Assembly: GCA_051453625.1 (NCBI GenBank)
Contig: JBOZIK010000001.1
Span: 180,438,121-180,502,120 of the forward strand
Direction: 5' to 3'
Source: Welwitschia mirabilis
Lineage: Eukaryota > Gnetophyta > Gnetopsida > Welwitschiales
DNA length: 64,000 nt
In this document: one piece after another, positions 1-11,820 of the stretch
Layout: every line of letters starts with the position of its first letter
Position numbering within the stretch: the first letter of the stretch is position 1
Made by a program: the position numbers and the translations under genes
The notes under the pieces: generated by a model
The model's database searches: none
What the model was told of the DNA's origin: nothing
Seen by the model: the letters and a program-made list of their open reading frames with translations, nothing else

Positions 1-547
1 AGAATGGTCTCAGTTCAGGAAAAAATGCTTTTAACTTCATCTTCTACTAGAGCATCTTCTTTGGAAGTGAGATTAGCTTTTCCATTTCCAACCTTATCAA
101 AAATCTGTTCTTCTCATAAATCTTAAAACTTTATATTTGATTATCTCCTTTAACACAAGTTTCTCAACACAAGTTCAGGTGTCAAAGATGAACACAAGTT
201 GCTCAACAAGCTTAAGACTTTATATTGATTATCTCCTTCAACAAAGTCTTTACATTTTCTACTTAAAAAATTTCTATCATATGAGAACATTGAAAGACAT
301 TCATAAGTGTTATAGTAGCCCTCACATTCTTGACTATTGTAAGAACATTTAAGGCCTATGTTTCCTTCCAATGAAGAGATTCATAAGTGTTATAGTAGCC
401 ATCACATTCTTGACTATTGTAACAACATTTAAACAAGCCCCTTTGGAACTTGCTAGGACCATATAGGAAAGACATTAAAAGAGAGATCTAAAAAAACACA
501 AGAAAAGATATTGGGAGAAGGGGTTGCATTCATAATAGATGAAGACT
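1..547. other. A+T-rich sequence, no gene recognised
   Basis: No reading frame here resembles a protein family I know. The stretch holds short duplications, including the 80-bp-spaced pair listed separately and a repeated phrase (ctttatatt...gattatctcctt) near 127 and 218. It is probably old repeat DNA. Confidence 0.5.
299..432. repeat. Tandem duplication, period about 80 bp
   Basis: A segment of about 53 bp starting attcataagtgttatagtag at 299 recurs at 379 with only a few differences. Both copies end in a run like aacatttaa. Two copies only; no function is suggested. Confidence 0.8.
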
Positions 548-1067
548 TTATTAGAAGATATTAGAATGGAAGATTGCAATGAATAAGGGCATTTTGGGAT
601 TATGAAGAAGAAAGACAAAAATGTAGCATCAAAAAAAGAAGACACCCAGAAAAAAACACCACATTTCAATAAATCATACACTGTAACTACAAGATGGAGT
701 TCCATTCCCATCCACTCACCAAAAATAATATTATTCTATGCTCTAGTTCATTACCATNNNNNNNNNNNNNNNNNNNNNNNNNNNNNNNNNNNNNNNNNNN
801 NNNNNNNNNNNNNNNNNNNNNNNNNNNNNNNNNNNNNNNNNNNNNNNNNNNNNNNNNTCCATAAAAGAGATCAAAATGAAAGATTGCAATGAATAAGGGC
901 ATTTTGAAATCATGGATAAGAAGTACAAAAATGTAGCACCAGAAAAAGAAGAGACCCAAAAAAAAACACCACATTTCAATAAATCATACAGTATAACTAC
1001 AAGATGGAGTTCCATTCCCATTCAATCACCAAAAATAATATGAGTCTATGCTCTAGTTCATTACCAT
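548..1067. repeat. Contig-end duplication around gap 758-857
   Basis: Bases 548-757, which end at the 100-N gap, are repeated at 858-1067, which start right after it, at an offset of 310. The copies differ by scattered substitutions. The dovetail arrangement (end of left contig equals start of right contig) points to an unmerged overlap or a repeat-mediated join, not biology. Confidence 0.85.
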
Positions 1068-1929
1068 GTTAATATTAGCAAGTTGTTGCCAGCAATGAAA
1101 ATCTAAGCTACATAAAAATGGCCAACTTCTCAACTATAAAACATATAGCATCAATCACAAAGTAGTGTAGAGACCAAAATAGAGGAAGAGATCTTATCTC
1201 TTGCACCCTAACATTCTCCAAAAACTTATCCTCTACTAAAATTAGGTTTTGGACAACTATTTAAGAGGCATGTTCCCTTAATTAAATTAGAATTATAGGC
1301 CCTACCTAGCTCCATTATTCCCAAAATCTATGTGTAGTTGAAAACACCAAAGTGGCTAATGTTTCTGTAGCAATAATTCCAGATCATTTTAGCAGTCACA
1401 ACTACAATAATCTTAGTATCTTTTGTTTGATGAAACTTCTTAATTTTAAGAAAAAATTACAAATTTCAGTGACATCTAAAGTTAAGTCCCATCAACCACA
1501 TTCAGTTTCAGATTACACCATTACTTGGGATCTTTAGGTTTTTAAATCTGAAGGCTCTTATATGAAATAATTTTTTATTTGTTTATAAATTCATTATTGA
1601 TATAAGTTGGTAATATGTAGTTTGCAAGATAAAGTCACATTAATTGGAATTATTTCTCAAAAACATCAAGGTTGCTATTTTCTTTTAAGTTTTATTCATG
1701 TAGGATTCAAATTATTCATTTTTATTCCATTGGTGCATGTTAAAGATTGAGATGAAATCAATATCATTTTATTATTTATTAGCTCTTTTGAGCTCTTTTT
1801 TTTAATAACAAGTTAATAAAATCTAATTTAAGAGATCATAGCAAAGAAAAGCAAACATTAACATCATAAAAAATTTATTTTTAAGAAATATGAAGTTCAT
1901 TAAATATTAACGATATTAATCTAGTAACA
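1068..1929. other. Unassigned A+T-rich sequence
   Basis: Nothing supportable was found on either strand. It lies downstream of the minus-strand receptor-like pseudogene, where the remaining LRR exons would be expected, but none could be read. Confidence 0.4.
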
Positions 1930-3097
1930 TACATGCTTAGCAGACTTGACAGTTTCTTAATATCTTCACTTATGTAGCCTTGCAGAGCTTGGCTCCTAAG
2001 GTCCCTGTTGTGGAGAAGATGGATAGAGTAAGAGAAATGTAAGTCACCTCGATGAATAAGCCATTCTTAGTAACAATGAATTTTACTCTTAAACATCATA
2101 TTAAAATCAGGCACGAACTACTAATAAAACTTTTTAAAAAAAGAAAACTAATACTCATAATTAAGTTATTATAAGGGCTATTCTATCTTTATTGTAGGAG
2201 CATGTTACTCCTTCCCATGCATCCCATGTAGTGAATGCACATGGATCTCCATTCCATCCCATTTTGTCATGAACATGAAGAGATTTATTCAGAGACCTCA
2301 TGCCATTAACTGCACATACAAAAGCTTCAATATAGCTATATAAGAAGAGAAAACACATGAAGACTAAGACAATAACATTTTACCAGCACCATCCTCATCA
2401 GAACATTTTCTTAGTCTACATTATAAATATCATTTTCTATATGTATGCACTCTAATGATATAAAACAAGAGTACCTTGAGATGGATCAGTTGTGATATCC
2501 ATTGGAACCAAGGCATAGTTCTCAAGCCCATTGATACATGGTATTCCAACAACAGGTTCTAGTAGAACATTTATTATAGATTTGGTAAGGTTTCTTATTT
2601 GATACTGCCACCTAAGTATAGTGTAACTACCAACTTATTTGAATATATCAATCTGATGTACAATTTTGTTATTTATTATGATATCAAATACTCATTGCTC
2701 TAGTCCTGTAATATCTTCATCAATCTCAATAAAGTGGAACCACAGCATATAATCCAACCTTGTATCTACAGCCAATTCATATTCCAATGGAGCCTTGGTT
2801 TCTAACATCAATGCAGATTGATAAAGATGATTAAGAATGTATTCATGAGCTTGATCTGTACTCTTTATATTATTTTCAGTTGATAAGGTATGCTTTTTCA
2901 TAGAGCTATTTCTGAAAGAAGTGTTAGATTGCTAAGCACATCTAAAACAATTAGTGGGATTGGTAAAGCCTTGACCAAATGAGCTAGAATCACATGTTAG
3001 TTCATCATAGTTTACCAAAATGACTTTCTCACCAATGGAAGGTTAACTATAGGATAGAGGATCAACTTGAACAATCTGTTATACTAATGTTGTATAT
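1930..3097 (-). pseudogene. Malectin-like LRR receptor-like protein (RLP4-like), broken, copy A
   Basis: In plants these proteins carry an extracellular malectin-like domain followed by a few leucine-rich repeats. From 3097 down to 2475 one frame reads malectin-like motifs in family order: QVDPLSY, VILVNYDELTC, PLEYELAVD, LWFHFIEID, VFDIIIN, LEPVVG, NGLENYALVPMD. A plausible GT donor follows at 2474, and an AG acceptor precedes the next exon at 2309, which reads MGWNGDPC, TTWDAWEGVTC. The intron phase fits. A third piece (2004-1930) reads DLRSQALQGYISEDIKKL, the first LRR. The frame is broken by TAA at 3043-3045, TGA at 2692-2694, TAA at 2635-2637 and TAA at 2161-2163. The 2692, 2635 and 2161 stops fall where the family, recalled from memory, has Arg or Gln, as expected from C to T change. 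The N-terminal half and later LRRs are missing. Family assignment is strong; the exact subfamily is inferred. Confidence 0.85.
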
Positions 3098-3197
3098 NNN
3101 NNNNNNNNNNNNNNNNNNNNNNNNNNNNNNNNNNNNNNNNNNNNNNNNNNNNNNNNNNNNNNNNNNNNNNNNNNNNNNNNNNNNNNNNNNNNNNNNN

Positions 3198-3698
3198 TAT
3201 CTGATACTACCACCTAAGTATAGTGTAACTACCAACTTATTTGACTATATCGATATGATGTACAATTTTGTTATTTATTATGATATCAAATACTCATTTC
3301 TCTAGTCCTGTAATATCTTCATCCATCTCAACAAAGTGGAATCACAGCATATAATCCAATCTTGTATCTACAGCCAATTCATATTTCAATGGAGCCCTGG
3401 CTCCTAACATTAATGCAGATTGATAAAGATGATTAAGAATGTATTCATGAGCTTGATCTGTGCTCTTTATATGCTTTTCAATTAATAAGATCTTCTTTTT
3501 CATAGAGTTATTTCTAAAAGAAGCATTAGATTGCTAGGCACATCCAAAAAAATTAGTGGATTAGTAAAGCCTAGACCAAATGAGCTAGAGCCATATGTCA
3601 GATCGTCATAGTTCACCAAATTGACTCTCTCACTAGTGGAAGGTGAACTATAGGATAGAGGATCAACTTAAACAATCTCTTATACTAGTGTTGTATAT
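3198..3698 (-). pseudogene. Malectin-like receptor-like protein fragment, broken, copy B
   Basis: This repeats 2596-3097 after the 100-N gap and covers only the malectin-like domain. It shares two stop codons with copy A (complement of tca at 3294-3296 and tta at 3237-3239). It lacks A's stop in the SYS-PS region (a Ser codon here) and carries its own TAA where A reads Gln in QVDPL. The copies also differ by small indels. So this is a diverged allele or paralogue, not a re-read of identical sequence. Confidence 0.8.
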
Positions 3699-4503
3699 CA
3701 AGTAATTTCATGCATCAGAAGTATGTCTCTTCTTATTTGTTAGTATTTTTTGATCTACGACCTTAATAATCAATTAACAGATCTTATTGATATAGAATTG
3801 CAAATACTATTTCCCAAGCTAGATCATATCTCATGAAATAATTTACACATGACTCATACACATGAAATTATGAACAACTAAAATAACACGTTACTTATTT
3901 TGATTATGACATGTGGGCATCCCCATAGTATCTTGTTCTAAACGTATAACTAACGANNNNNNNNNNNNNNNNNNNNNNNNNNNNNNNNNNNNNNNNNNNN
4001 NNNNNNNNNNNNNNNNNNNNNNNNNNNNNNNNNNNNNNNNNNNNNNNNNNNNNNNNATACACATGAAATTATAAACAACTAAAACAACACGTTACTTATT
4101 TTGATTATGACATGTGGGCATCCCCATAGTGTCTTGTTCTAAAAATATAAATAACTAAATGATACAAAACAACAAACTATATCATTTAAACCTTATGTTA
4201 ATGTTATCTTTGTAATAATTATAAATAAGTTAACATTAAAAATAGTTGTTGAAAGCATGAAATGATAAAAAAACATTTAATCAGTGTAGATAAAGAACAA
4301 AACAAGAAAAAGGCACCAAGAACTAAACCTTCATCTTAACCGGAGTACCACCCAATGAAATAATTGAAAATTATACNNNNNNNNNNNNNNNNNNNNNNNN
4401 NNNNNNNNNNNNNNNNNNNNNNNNNNNNNNNNNNNNNNNNNNNNNNNNNNNNNNNNNNNNNNNNNNNNNNNNNNNNTTGTAGAGAATGAACAGAACAAGA
4501 AAA
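3699..4503. other. Unassigned sequence with two contig-end duplications
   Basis: Upstream exons of the minus-strand receptor-like pseudogene were looked for and not found. Bases 3856-3956 recur at 4057-4157 around gap 3957-4056. Bases 4283-4376 recur at 4477-4569 around gap 4377-4476. Both are dovetail repeats at 100-N gaps. Confidence 0.6.
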
Positions 4504-4660
4504 AGGCACCAAGAACTGAACCTTCATCTCAATAGGAGTATCACCCAATGAAAAAATTGAAAATTAGACTTTCACCATGATAGAAGCACTAAAAACTAAA
4601 CTTTCACCATGATGGAAGCACCAAAAAGTGAATTTTCACTACAATGGAGACACCAAAACT
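4504..4660. repeat. Minisatellite, 32-bp unit, about 3-4 copies
   Basis: Units of the type ctttcaccatgatggaagca followed by ccaaaaa begin at 4569, 4601 and 4633. A more diverged unit lies upstream near 4521. Units differ by several substitutions, so the array is old. Confidence 0.65.
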
Positions 4661-4669
4661 AGATACATC

Positions 4670-6324
4670 AAATAAGAGTTATACTAGAACTTCATGCTTT
4701 TCATAAGCATGAGAAGCTTCACCTGTATCTTGTATATTAATTTTCTTACTAATAATAACATTAGATTTTAAATTTTCATGTAGGAGATCTCAAGCATGAT
4801 CAAAGAAATTTATAGTAACATGTCCTTGTTTATTCACAATACCTAACATGTAAGCCCTGTGCTATGAGTCTTTGTCTTTTTATGTTGATTTATTAAAAGG
4901 AAATTAACTTTGTCTTCATATTTAATCACCCTTTTANNNNNNNNNNNNNNNNNNNNNNNNNNNNNNNNNNNNNNNNNNNNNNNNNNNNNNNNNNNNNNNN
5001 NNNNNNNNNNNNNNNNNNNNNNNNNNNNNNNNNNNNNNNNNNNNNNNNNNNNNNNNNNNNNNNNNNNNNNNNNNNNNNNNNNNNNNNNNNNNNNNNNNNN
5101 NNNNNNNNNNNNNNNNNNNNNNNNNNNNNNNNNNNNNNNNNNNNNNNNNNNNNNNNNNNNNNNNNNNNNNNNNNNNNNNNNACCATACTAGAAGGTTTTA
5201 AAATTAGACTAACCATGCTTGCAAACTTGGTGACAAAGTGAGATTATTATAGTTTGGAGTAGATTAAAGGGGTAAAACATAATGCATGATTGTTTCTTGA
5301 CTATATGGAGTTTTAATATCCTGAGCTGTTTTAACATAGAGTTGCATATTTCTAATAGGTGTCTCAGGTTTCCAACTATATACATAGAAATCTTGGGAAG
5401 GTAATTACTAATTATCTAGAGGAATTGAAGAGGAGGAAGATTACATTTGGTCAAAATGCTTACCCAAGGAAAGCTACAAGGAATTTCTTTGTAATTTTTA
5501 TTTTATACCTTAATGAGTAGTTTGTCTTATATTAATGTGTTATTCAATGTTGTTAATTTCACCAGTCTCCCTTTGAATATTTTAGGTATTTGTATGTGAA
5601 GCATGTTAAGACACAACACTTATTATTTTAATGGAATATGATATACTATCACTTGGCTTTGCAATTAAAATCGAAGTAAGTAATATCGTTAAATATCTAT
5701 CGCCTAATTTTTTTGTTATACTCTCCAGCTTATGTAGTTTTTATTGTAGTGTGTTGCATCAAATAACGTATTTTAATCTTATGCTTGTTAAATATGGCCA
5801 TGTTTTTTATTTTCTTTTTTTTTTTTTTTTTGATTTATCACTAATGGAATTTGCTATTCTGTCANNNNNNNNNNTTAAAATGAGATTTGAAGTAAGCCAA
5901 AACCATTCAATCATTCTATTATTATTTTTCTTTTGTATAGTGATTTTATTCTAAGATTATGAAGTTTTTAATGTTTTCTATTGCATTATATTAGTTATGC
6001 AACTTATGTGCTTATTAAATATGGATATCCTTTTCTACTTTAGCTACTGTGGGAATGCGTTTCCTCTATTTGTACATTATTATGCTGCATTACTCTTAAA
6101 TAATATTATCATTTTATAGGGAATGAAGGAGGAAGGGCTCAATGCAATAAGTATATTATTTGTTGTGTTTCTTGTTAACCTTATTACATTAAAATATGCT
6201 TGCTTTTTTTCACACTTGTAGAAGCCTTTCTTTCATCCTTGCATTTTGTGCCTTCTCCATATATATCATATCAAAAACTACTCCACATCAATTCTTACTA
6301 TGATACCATTTGGTTATTGCATCA
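4670..6324. other. Unassigned A+T-rich sequence
   Basis: Contains a 245-N gap (4937-5181) and a 10-N gap (5865-5874). Around 5372-5475 a plus-strand stretch is open for about 34 codons after a ctcag acceptor-like site and reads charged residues (ELKRRK), but no family is recognised. A long T run lies at 5816-5831. No supportable gene. Confidence 0.35.
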
Positions 6325-6616
6325 NNNNNNNNNNNNNNNNNNNNNNNNNNNNNNNNNNNNNNNNNNNNNNNNNNNNNNNNNNNNNNNNNNNNNNNNNNNN
6401 NNNNNNNNNNNNNNNNNNNNNNNNNNNNNNNNNNNNNNNNNNNNNNNNNNNNNNNNNNNNNNNNNNNNNNNNNNNNNNNNNNNNNNNNNNNNNNNNNNNN
6501 NNNNNNNNNNNNNNNNNNNNNNNNNNNNNNNNNNNNNNNNNNNNNNNNNNNNNNNNNNNNNNNNNNNNNNNNNNNNNNNNNNNNNNNNNNNNNNNNNNNN
6601 NNNNNNNNNNNNNNNN

Positions 6617-6818
6617 ATTTTATTAGGTAAACACCTTAAAAGATGTTCTAAGGAATTTTTATTCACATGCCTTAGAAATTCCTTAAAATCCTGTGGTCTT
6701 TTAAGGTGATGCTTTTTAAAGTGTTTTGTGAAAAATTCCTTAAAAGCCTTTAAGGCATTTTTTTATTACCTTTTAAGGCATTTTTAAAATGCCTTAAAAT
6801 CCTATATTTCTTGTAGTG
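6617..6818 (-). mobile_element. Terminal region of a CACTA (En/Spm) DNA transposon
   Basis: The sequence ends at 6818 with tttcttgtagtg, whose complement is CACTACAAGAAA, the classic plant CACTA terminus. The 200 bp before it are crowded with direct and inverted copies of ccttaaaa / ttttaagg. CACTA subterminal regions have such arrays, which bind the element-encoded factor. The two innermost copies next to the terminus form a perfect 14-bp inverted repeat. The interior and the other end are not visible; a 292-N gap lies immediately left. The strand given is that on which the CACTA end reads inward. Confidence 0.75.
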
Positions 6819-7301
6819 AGATCAGACTTGAATCTTATTGAGTTGATTGGACTAAAGTCCTAGTCAACTAGACCTAGAAGTTTTATCATCTAAATCTCAT
6901 TGGGTCAACTTGATCATAACCTGGTCATTTAGACCCATAGGGTTACAATGCGGGAGATAGGAAGTAGACACTTTTTTTTCTTAAATTTGACTTGATTTCT
7001 TTCTTTATAAAATCTTATGGAGCTCTTACCTTCTTCATTCACACCTATCCCCCTATCTCTCTCAGATCTAGTTGTCTTCTTTTATTTCTTTTGTCTTTAA
7101 GAAGCACCATGTGCTATCAAATGGTAGAGGTTCCCTTTAGAAGAACTTATTAAAAGGAGTCAACCAATAAAGATCTAAGATATTTTTACTTGGAATGTAA
7201 AATGAAATCCTAAACAAGTTCTCTGAGAAGTTTGAGAAGAAGCTTGTTTGTTAAGAGAGGCCAATTGCTTCTGGGGAACTTAGAGAGTTAAGAGATGTGG
7301 C
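6819..7301. other. Probable internal part of the copia element
   Basis: Lies between the CACTA end and the env-like frame. It holds phrases such as ggtcaacttgatc that resemble the LTR text at 9.7-10 kb. It may be a damaged segment of the same copia family. No domain could be read. Confidence 0.3.
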
Positions 7302-8796
7302 AAGGCTATTGAATGAACTTGATCTTTCTCATTTTCTTGAGGTTTTCAGGTTAGCCTACTATTTTATTACTCATATGTTCTACTATAATACTACATTTGA
7401 TGTTGATTCCTATACCCTTACAACTATTGTTTTGGAAGAAGGACTTGAATTACTATAGATCTGATGGCCTCCCTTACAAATCTTCCTAGAGGATATTATG
7501 AGAAGTTTTGGCCTTTCATAACTTCATGAAGGATAAGATAGAGGTCACTAGGAACTATGATAAGCTCTTTCAGTGGAAAATGACCTTTGCACCTCTTATC
7601 GTATCACAAAATATTATTTTCTCCATTTAGTTTTTGCTTACAATTTTTTTACCTCTTGTAAGTTATTGTGATGAGACCTTTAACTATGGTGCGTATCTAT
7701 TGTATTTGGTAAGAACTAATCACTCCATTAATGCTCTTGCCATTAATATTAGAAATATGGTCTCTCAGTTAGAATATCATAAAACTAAAGCTCTTCCTTA
7801 CTTTCTTNNNNNNNNNNNNNNNNNNNNNNNNNNNNNNNNNNNNNNNNNNNNNNNNNNNNNNNNNNNNNNNNNNNNNNNNNNNNNNNNNNNNNNNNNNNNN
7901 NNNNNNNAAGGCTATTAAATGAACTTGATCTTTCTCATTTTCTTGAGGTTTTTAGGTTAGCCTACTATTTTATTACTCATATGTTCTACTATAATGATGC
8001 ATTTGATGTTGATTCCTGTACCCTTAAAACCGTTGTTTTGGAAGAAGGACTTGACTTACTGCAGATCTGATGGCCTCCCTTACAAATCTCCCTAGAGGAT
8101 ATTATGAGAAGTTTTGGCCCTTTTATAACTTCATGAAGAATAAGACATAGGTTCTAGAAACTATGATAAGCTCTTTTAGTGGAAAAAGACCTTTGCACCT
8201 CTTATCTTATCCCAAAATATTATTTTCTCCATTTAGTTTTTACTTACAATTTTTTTACCTCTTGCAGGTTATCGTGATGAGACCTTTAACTATTGTGCTT
8301 ATCTATTATATTTGGTAAGAACTAATCCCTTCATTAATGCTCCTACCATTATTATTAGAAATATGATCTCTCAATTAGAATATCATAAAATTATAGCTCT
8401 TCCTTACTCTATTTTGATTGCAAATATTTGTTATTATTTTAGAGCCCAATTACACTCTAAGCTCAAAACTTTAACTCCTATGTCTTTTATTGGGTATGAA
8501 ACTCTGTTGTGCATGCACACTTTTTTTAGATCTAAGAAATCTTTCAAGTTTCCTTCTTTGAAGTATGCCTCTCCTAAAAACACTTTTTTGTACCTTAAGA
8601 GGATGAATTCTCATACTCGATACATGAAAGAGGCTCTCATTGTAGTAGGGTACAAGGTTACATGTACTTCTAAGGAAGCTAGTAGCTTTGCTTAAAAGGT
8701 AGTATAAGAAAAAGAAGAAAAAGATCCATATTCAGAAGAATAATCTCAGGAGGAAGAAAAAGAAGAAGAAGAAGAAGAAGAAGAATCAAATTAAGT
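7302..8796 (+). pseudogene. Env-like frame of a SIRE/Maximus-type Ty1/copia element, decayed
   Basis: SIRE-lineage copia elements carry an extra frame between pol and the 3' LTR. It often contains the domain called putative plant transposon protein. Here the plus strand reads ELDLSHFLEVFRLAYYFITH early. From about 8268 it reads a helical segment with RNMISQLEYHK, then ALPYSILIANICYYF, MSFIGYETLLCMHTFF and KEALIVVGYKV, ending near 8695. A Glu-rich coding tail follows over the (GAA)n run at 8755-8785. The order (conserved helices, the ALPY phrase, acidic tail, then polypurine tract and LTR) is what identifies it. Bases 7302-7807 recur at 7908-8414 around the 100-N gap, with several stops. The longest clean stretch is 8312-8695. 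The element-type call rests on context plus weak motif similarity. Confidence 0.55.
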
Positions 8797-9520
8797 TTTG
8801 GTTATCTCTATTGTTCTTTAGTTGTTCTATTTTATTCCTGTTATTTTCTTTTTTCTCTCTTTTATTATTAATGTTAAAAGGGGAATAAATAGTAGTTTTA
8901 AAATTAGTTATTATTAGTTATTCTTAGTTTTAACTATTGAAATAGTAGTTCTAAAATCATTTATTATTAGTTATTCTTAATTGTAATTGTCAGTTATTTT
9001 CTTATGAGTATCTTTCAGTTGTACTACTTAAAAATAATTAATAGAAATGAATTTGGTATTATTTATCTTATATATTAATTCATATTATATTTTCCATGAC
9101 TTATGCTTTTTTCATANNNNNNNNNNNNNNNNNNNNNNNNNNNNNNNNNNNNNNNNNNNNNNNNNNNNNNNNNNNNNNNNNNNNNNNNNNNNNNNNNNNN
9201 NNNNNNNNNNNNNNNNTGAGTATCTTTCAGTTGTACTACTTAAAACTAATTAATAGAAATAAATTTGGTATTATTTATCTTATATATTAATTCATAATAT
9301 GTTTTCATGAACTATGCTTTTTGTCATATCTATTAATACACATTATATGTCTCATGAATTATACTTTCAATATGTTTATATGGCTCTATTTGGAAAATCA
9401 TTATGAATGCTTAATTTGGATAAATATGATTATTAATTTTTTTACCAATCTAATAGGCATCTTCTAAGAGGGGTTTTTAAAATTAATATTTTAAAATAAG
9501 TATAGTTTTCCATTAATATC
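8797..9520. other. 3' non-coding part of the copia element
   Basis: A+T-rich, without coding signal, between the env-like frame and the polypurine tract. Bases 9005-9116 recur at 9217-9327 around gap 9117-9216. Confidence 0.45.
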
Positions 9521-9532
9521 AAAGGAGGAAAT
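9521..9532 (+). promoter_or_regulatory. Polypurine tract of the copia element
   Basis: aaaggaggaaat lies directly before an LTR-like start (TGTTAAG). Copia SIRE elements have a comparable purine tract here, which primes plus-strand DNA synthesis. One or two purines may have been lost. Confidence 0.55.
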
Positions 9533-11308
9533 TGTTAAGTTATAATTTACAAGTTGATGTCAAACTAACATTTTCTAGTATAGCATAATGTATTGTATTT
9601 CTTATAGAAAATATAAATCCTTACAAATTATAAGTAGCAAAAATTTGTCACTAGCCATGCTTAAACTTGACAAGCTACAGTTCCTCAAAGGGGTCAACTA
9701 GATTCCTAAGGGGTTTACTAAACCTATACCAAGAAGTATTGAAACTAAATTATTGAGGGATCAACAAAATTATTGAGGGTCAACCAAACTTGTACAATAT
9801 TCTGTCAATATTTTCATCAAGGGGTCAACTAAATTCTTGAGGAGTTGACTGGACTTAGCATAAAATTATTCTCCATCATTCTTCATATGGGATTGACTGG
9901 ACCAAAATGTAATCCATTGAACCTAGATCTTATGCAATTGATCAAATCCTAGATGGGGTCAATCAAACATGGAGACATAAAGAACTTAAGTTGATTAGAA
10001 GACGATGGAGTTGATCAACTTTAGTTATGGCATTTAATGAGGTTAATCAGACATTTTGAGGAGTCAAATGGTTATGACAGAAATGATATTTTTCTAGCAT
10101 TTCCTTCCTATTTTTATCTATTTAAAAGTTAGATCTACTTGTAAAACCCTAAAATGTATCTCTTATATATTCCTTAGCTGTCAAAATNNNNNNNNNNNNN
10201 NNNNNNNNNNNNNNNNNNNNNNNNNNNNNNNNNNNNNNNNNNNNNNNNNNNNNNNNNNNNNNNNNNNNNNNNNNNNNNNNNNNNNNNATGAGGTTGATCA
10301 AACATTTTGAGGAGTCAAATGATTATGACAAAAATGATATTTTTCTATTCATTGCCTTCCTATTTTTATCTATTGAAAAGTTAGATCTACTTGTAAAATC
10401 CTAAAATGTGTCTCTTATATATTCCTTAGCTGTCAAAATCATTGAACCTCTTCTATTAGATCAAAAATTGAACTAGAATCTTTTGATTATTAGTCCTTTG
10501 AGTAATCTATTTAAACTTTACATAGTTAGATTTTTGATATCATTCTCAAATAATATACTACTATCATTATTGTACTTCAGATATGATGAATCCTATGTAT
10601 TATGGCATACTATTGATACTAAAAAGCATTCTCTTAAAAGATTGATTTTAAGACTCTGAAAAGTCTAATAGTAAAAGGGTATAGATAAACCTAATATACC
10701 TAGAAAGTTAGTAATAAATATCTAGATTAGTCTTGGACAAAAGCTAATTGTCAAGAGTGGAGTAAGGGTTTTTTTGAATCACTATAAATAATGTGTCTAT
10801 CAATCTCCAATANNNNNNNNNNNNNNNNNNNNNNNNNNNNNNNNNNNNNNNNNNNNNNNNNNNNNNNNNNNNNNNNNNNNNNNNNNNNNNNNNNNNNNNN
10901 NNNNNNNNNNNNGTTGTATTTCAGATATGGTGAAGCCTATGTGTTGTGGCATACTATTGACACTAAAGAGCATTCTCTTAAAAGATTGATTTTAAGCCTC
11001 CAAAAAGTCTAATAGTAAAAGGGTATAGATAAACCTAAGATACCTAGAAAGTTAATAACAAAGATCTAGATTAGGCTTGGATAGAAGCTGATTGTCAAAA
11101 GTGGAGTAGGGGGTTTTTCGAACCACTATAAATCATGTGTCTATCAATCTCCATTAGTATTTTTTGTTTTCCATTATTTTTTCTTTAGTCATTTTTGATA
11201 TTTCATATGCACAAATATTTTTAGTATTTGATACTTTATGAAGATAGCCTTTGAACTTATTTGTTTTAAATCCTATTCACCCTCTTCCCTCCTCTAGGGT
11301 TTTAGATC
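9533..11308 (+). mobile_element. LTR of a SIRE-like copia element
   Basis: Starts TGTTAAGTTATAATTTACAA, followed by an aagttgatgtcaaactaaca-type phrase common to SIRE LTRs. It ends near 11.3 kb with a cctattcaccctcttccc pyrimidine stretch, the usual 3' end of this LTR type. Two 100-N gaps inflate it: 10037-10187 recurs at 10288-10438, and 10569-10812 recurs at 10913-11155. Net length is about 1.2 kb, reasonable for the lineage. The exact right border is uncertain because another LTR begins there. Confidence 0.55.
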
Positions 11309-11817
11309 CTATACATCCACCTTACATACTACTTGTTACCTATATTGGAGGTATATTGAGATCAAGTCTAAACCTATAGAGTTGAGTCTAGCCATGTTTA
11401 TATAGTTTAGAACCTAATTTAGAATCAACTCACATCTAAAAGGTGGTTAGATATCAAGTTGAAATTCCATTAATAAGAGATTAAACCTTCTATTATATTG
11501 GTTAGGCACTATCCAAAAACTTATCCATTATATGTGATAAAGCAAGGTAACATCTCATTCACTTTATATCAAATATTTTTGTTTGATGAAAATAAAACCT
11601 ATAAATAAATATAGGATACAATTTTGATATCATTATTGTATAAAAACCAAAAGGTTCTATAGTTAGGGGGTAATCATGTTATTTAATTATTTTAAATCTA
11701 TTAATGTTTTAATAAGGTTAAAATAGGAATTAATCCTATGTTCATTGTGCATGTTAGATAATAATATTCTAAAATAATATTATTCTTAATTAGAAAAATC
11801 AAAGTTAGGGTGTTACA
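11309..11817 (+). mobile_element. 3' part of a Ty3/gypsy LTR
   Basis: Ends in AGGGTGTTACA at 11817, followed three bases later by a primer-binding site, so this is the end of a 5' LTR. The same text recurs in the same orientation at 35071-36489 (duplicated there by a gap), confirming a dispersed repeat. Its left border is unclear. It may be a truncated LTR inserted at the end of the copia LTR. Confidence 0.6.
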
Positions 11818-11820
11818 TAA

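Noticed and set aside
1352-1537. Short plus-strand frame in the first 2 kb
   Set aside because: Composition is random for A+T-rich DNA and no similarity is recognised.
6200-6709. Long open frames across the 292-N gap (and similarly at 16301, 22383, 23107 and 46126)
   Set aside because: They consist mostly of undetermined residues; the open length is produced by the gap.
8755-8785. (GAA)n as an independent microsatellite
   Set aside because: It falls in frame with the env-like protein as a Glu-rich tail, which is common in that frame, so it is described there.
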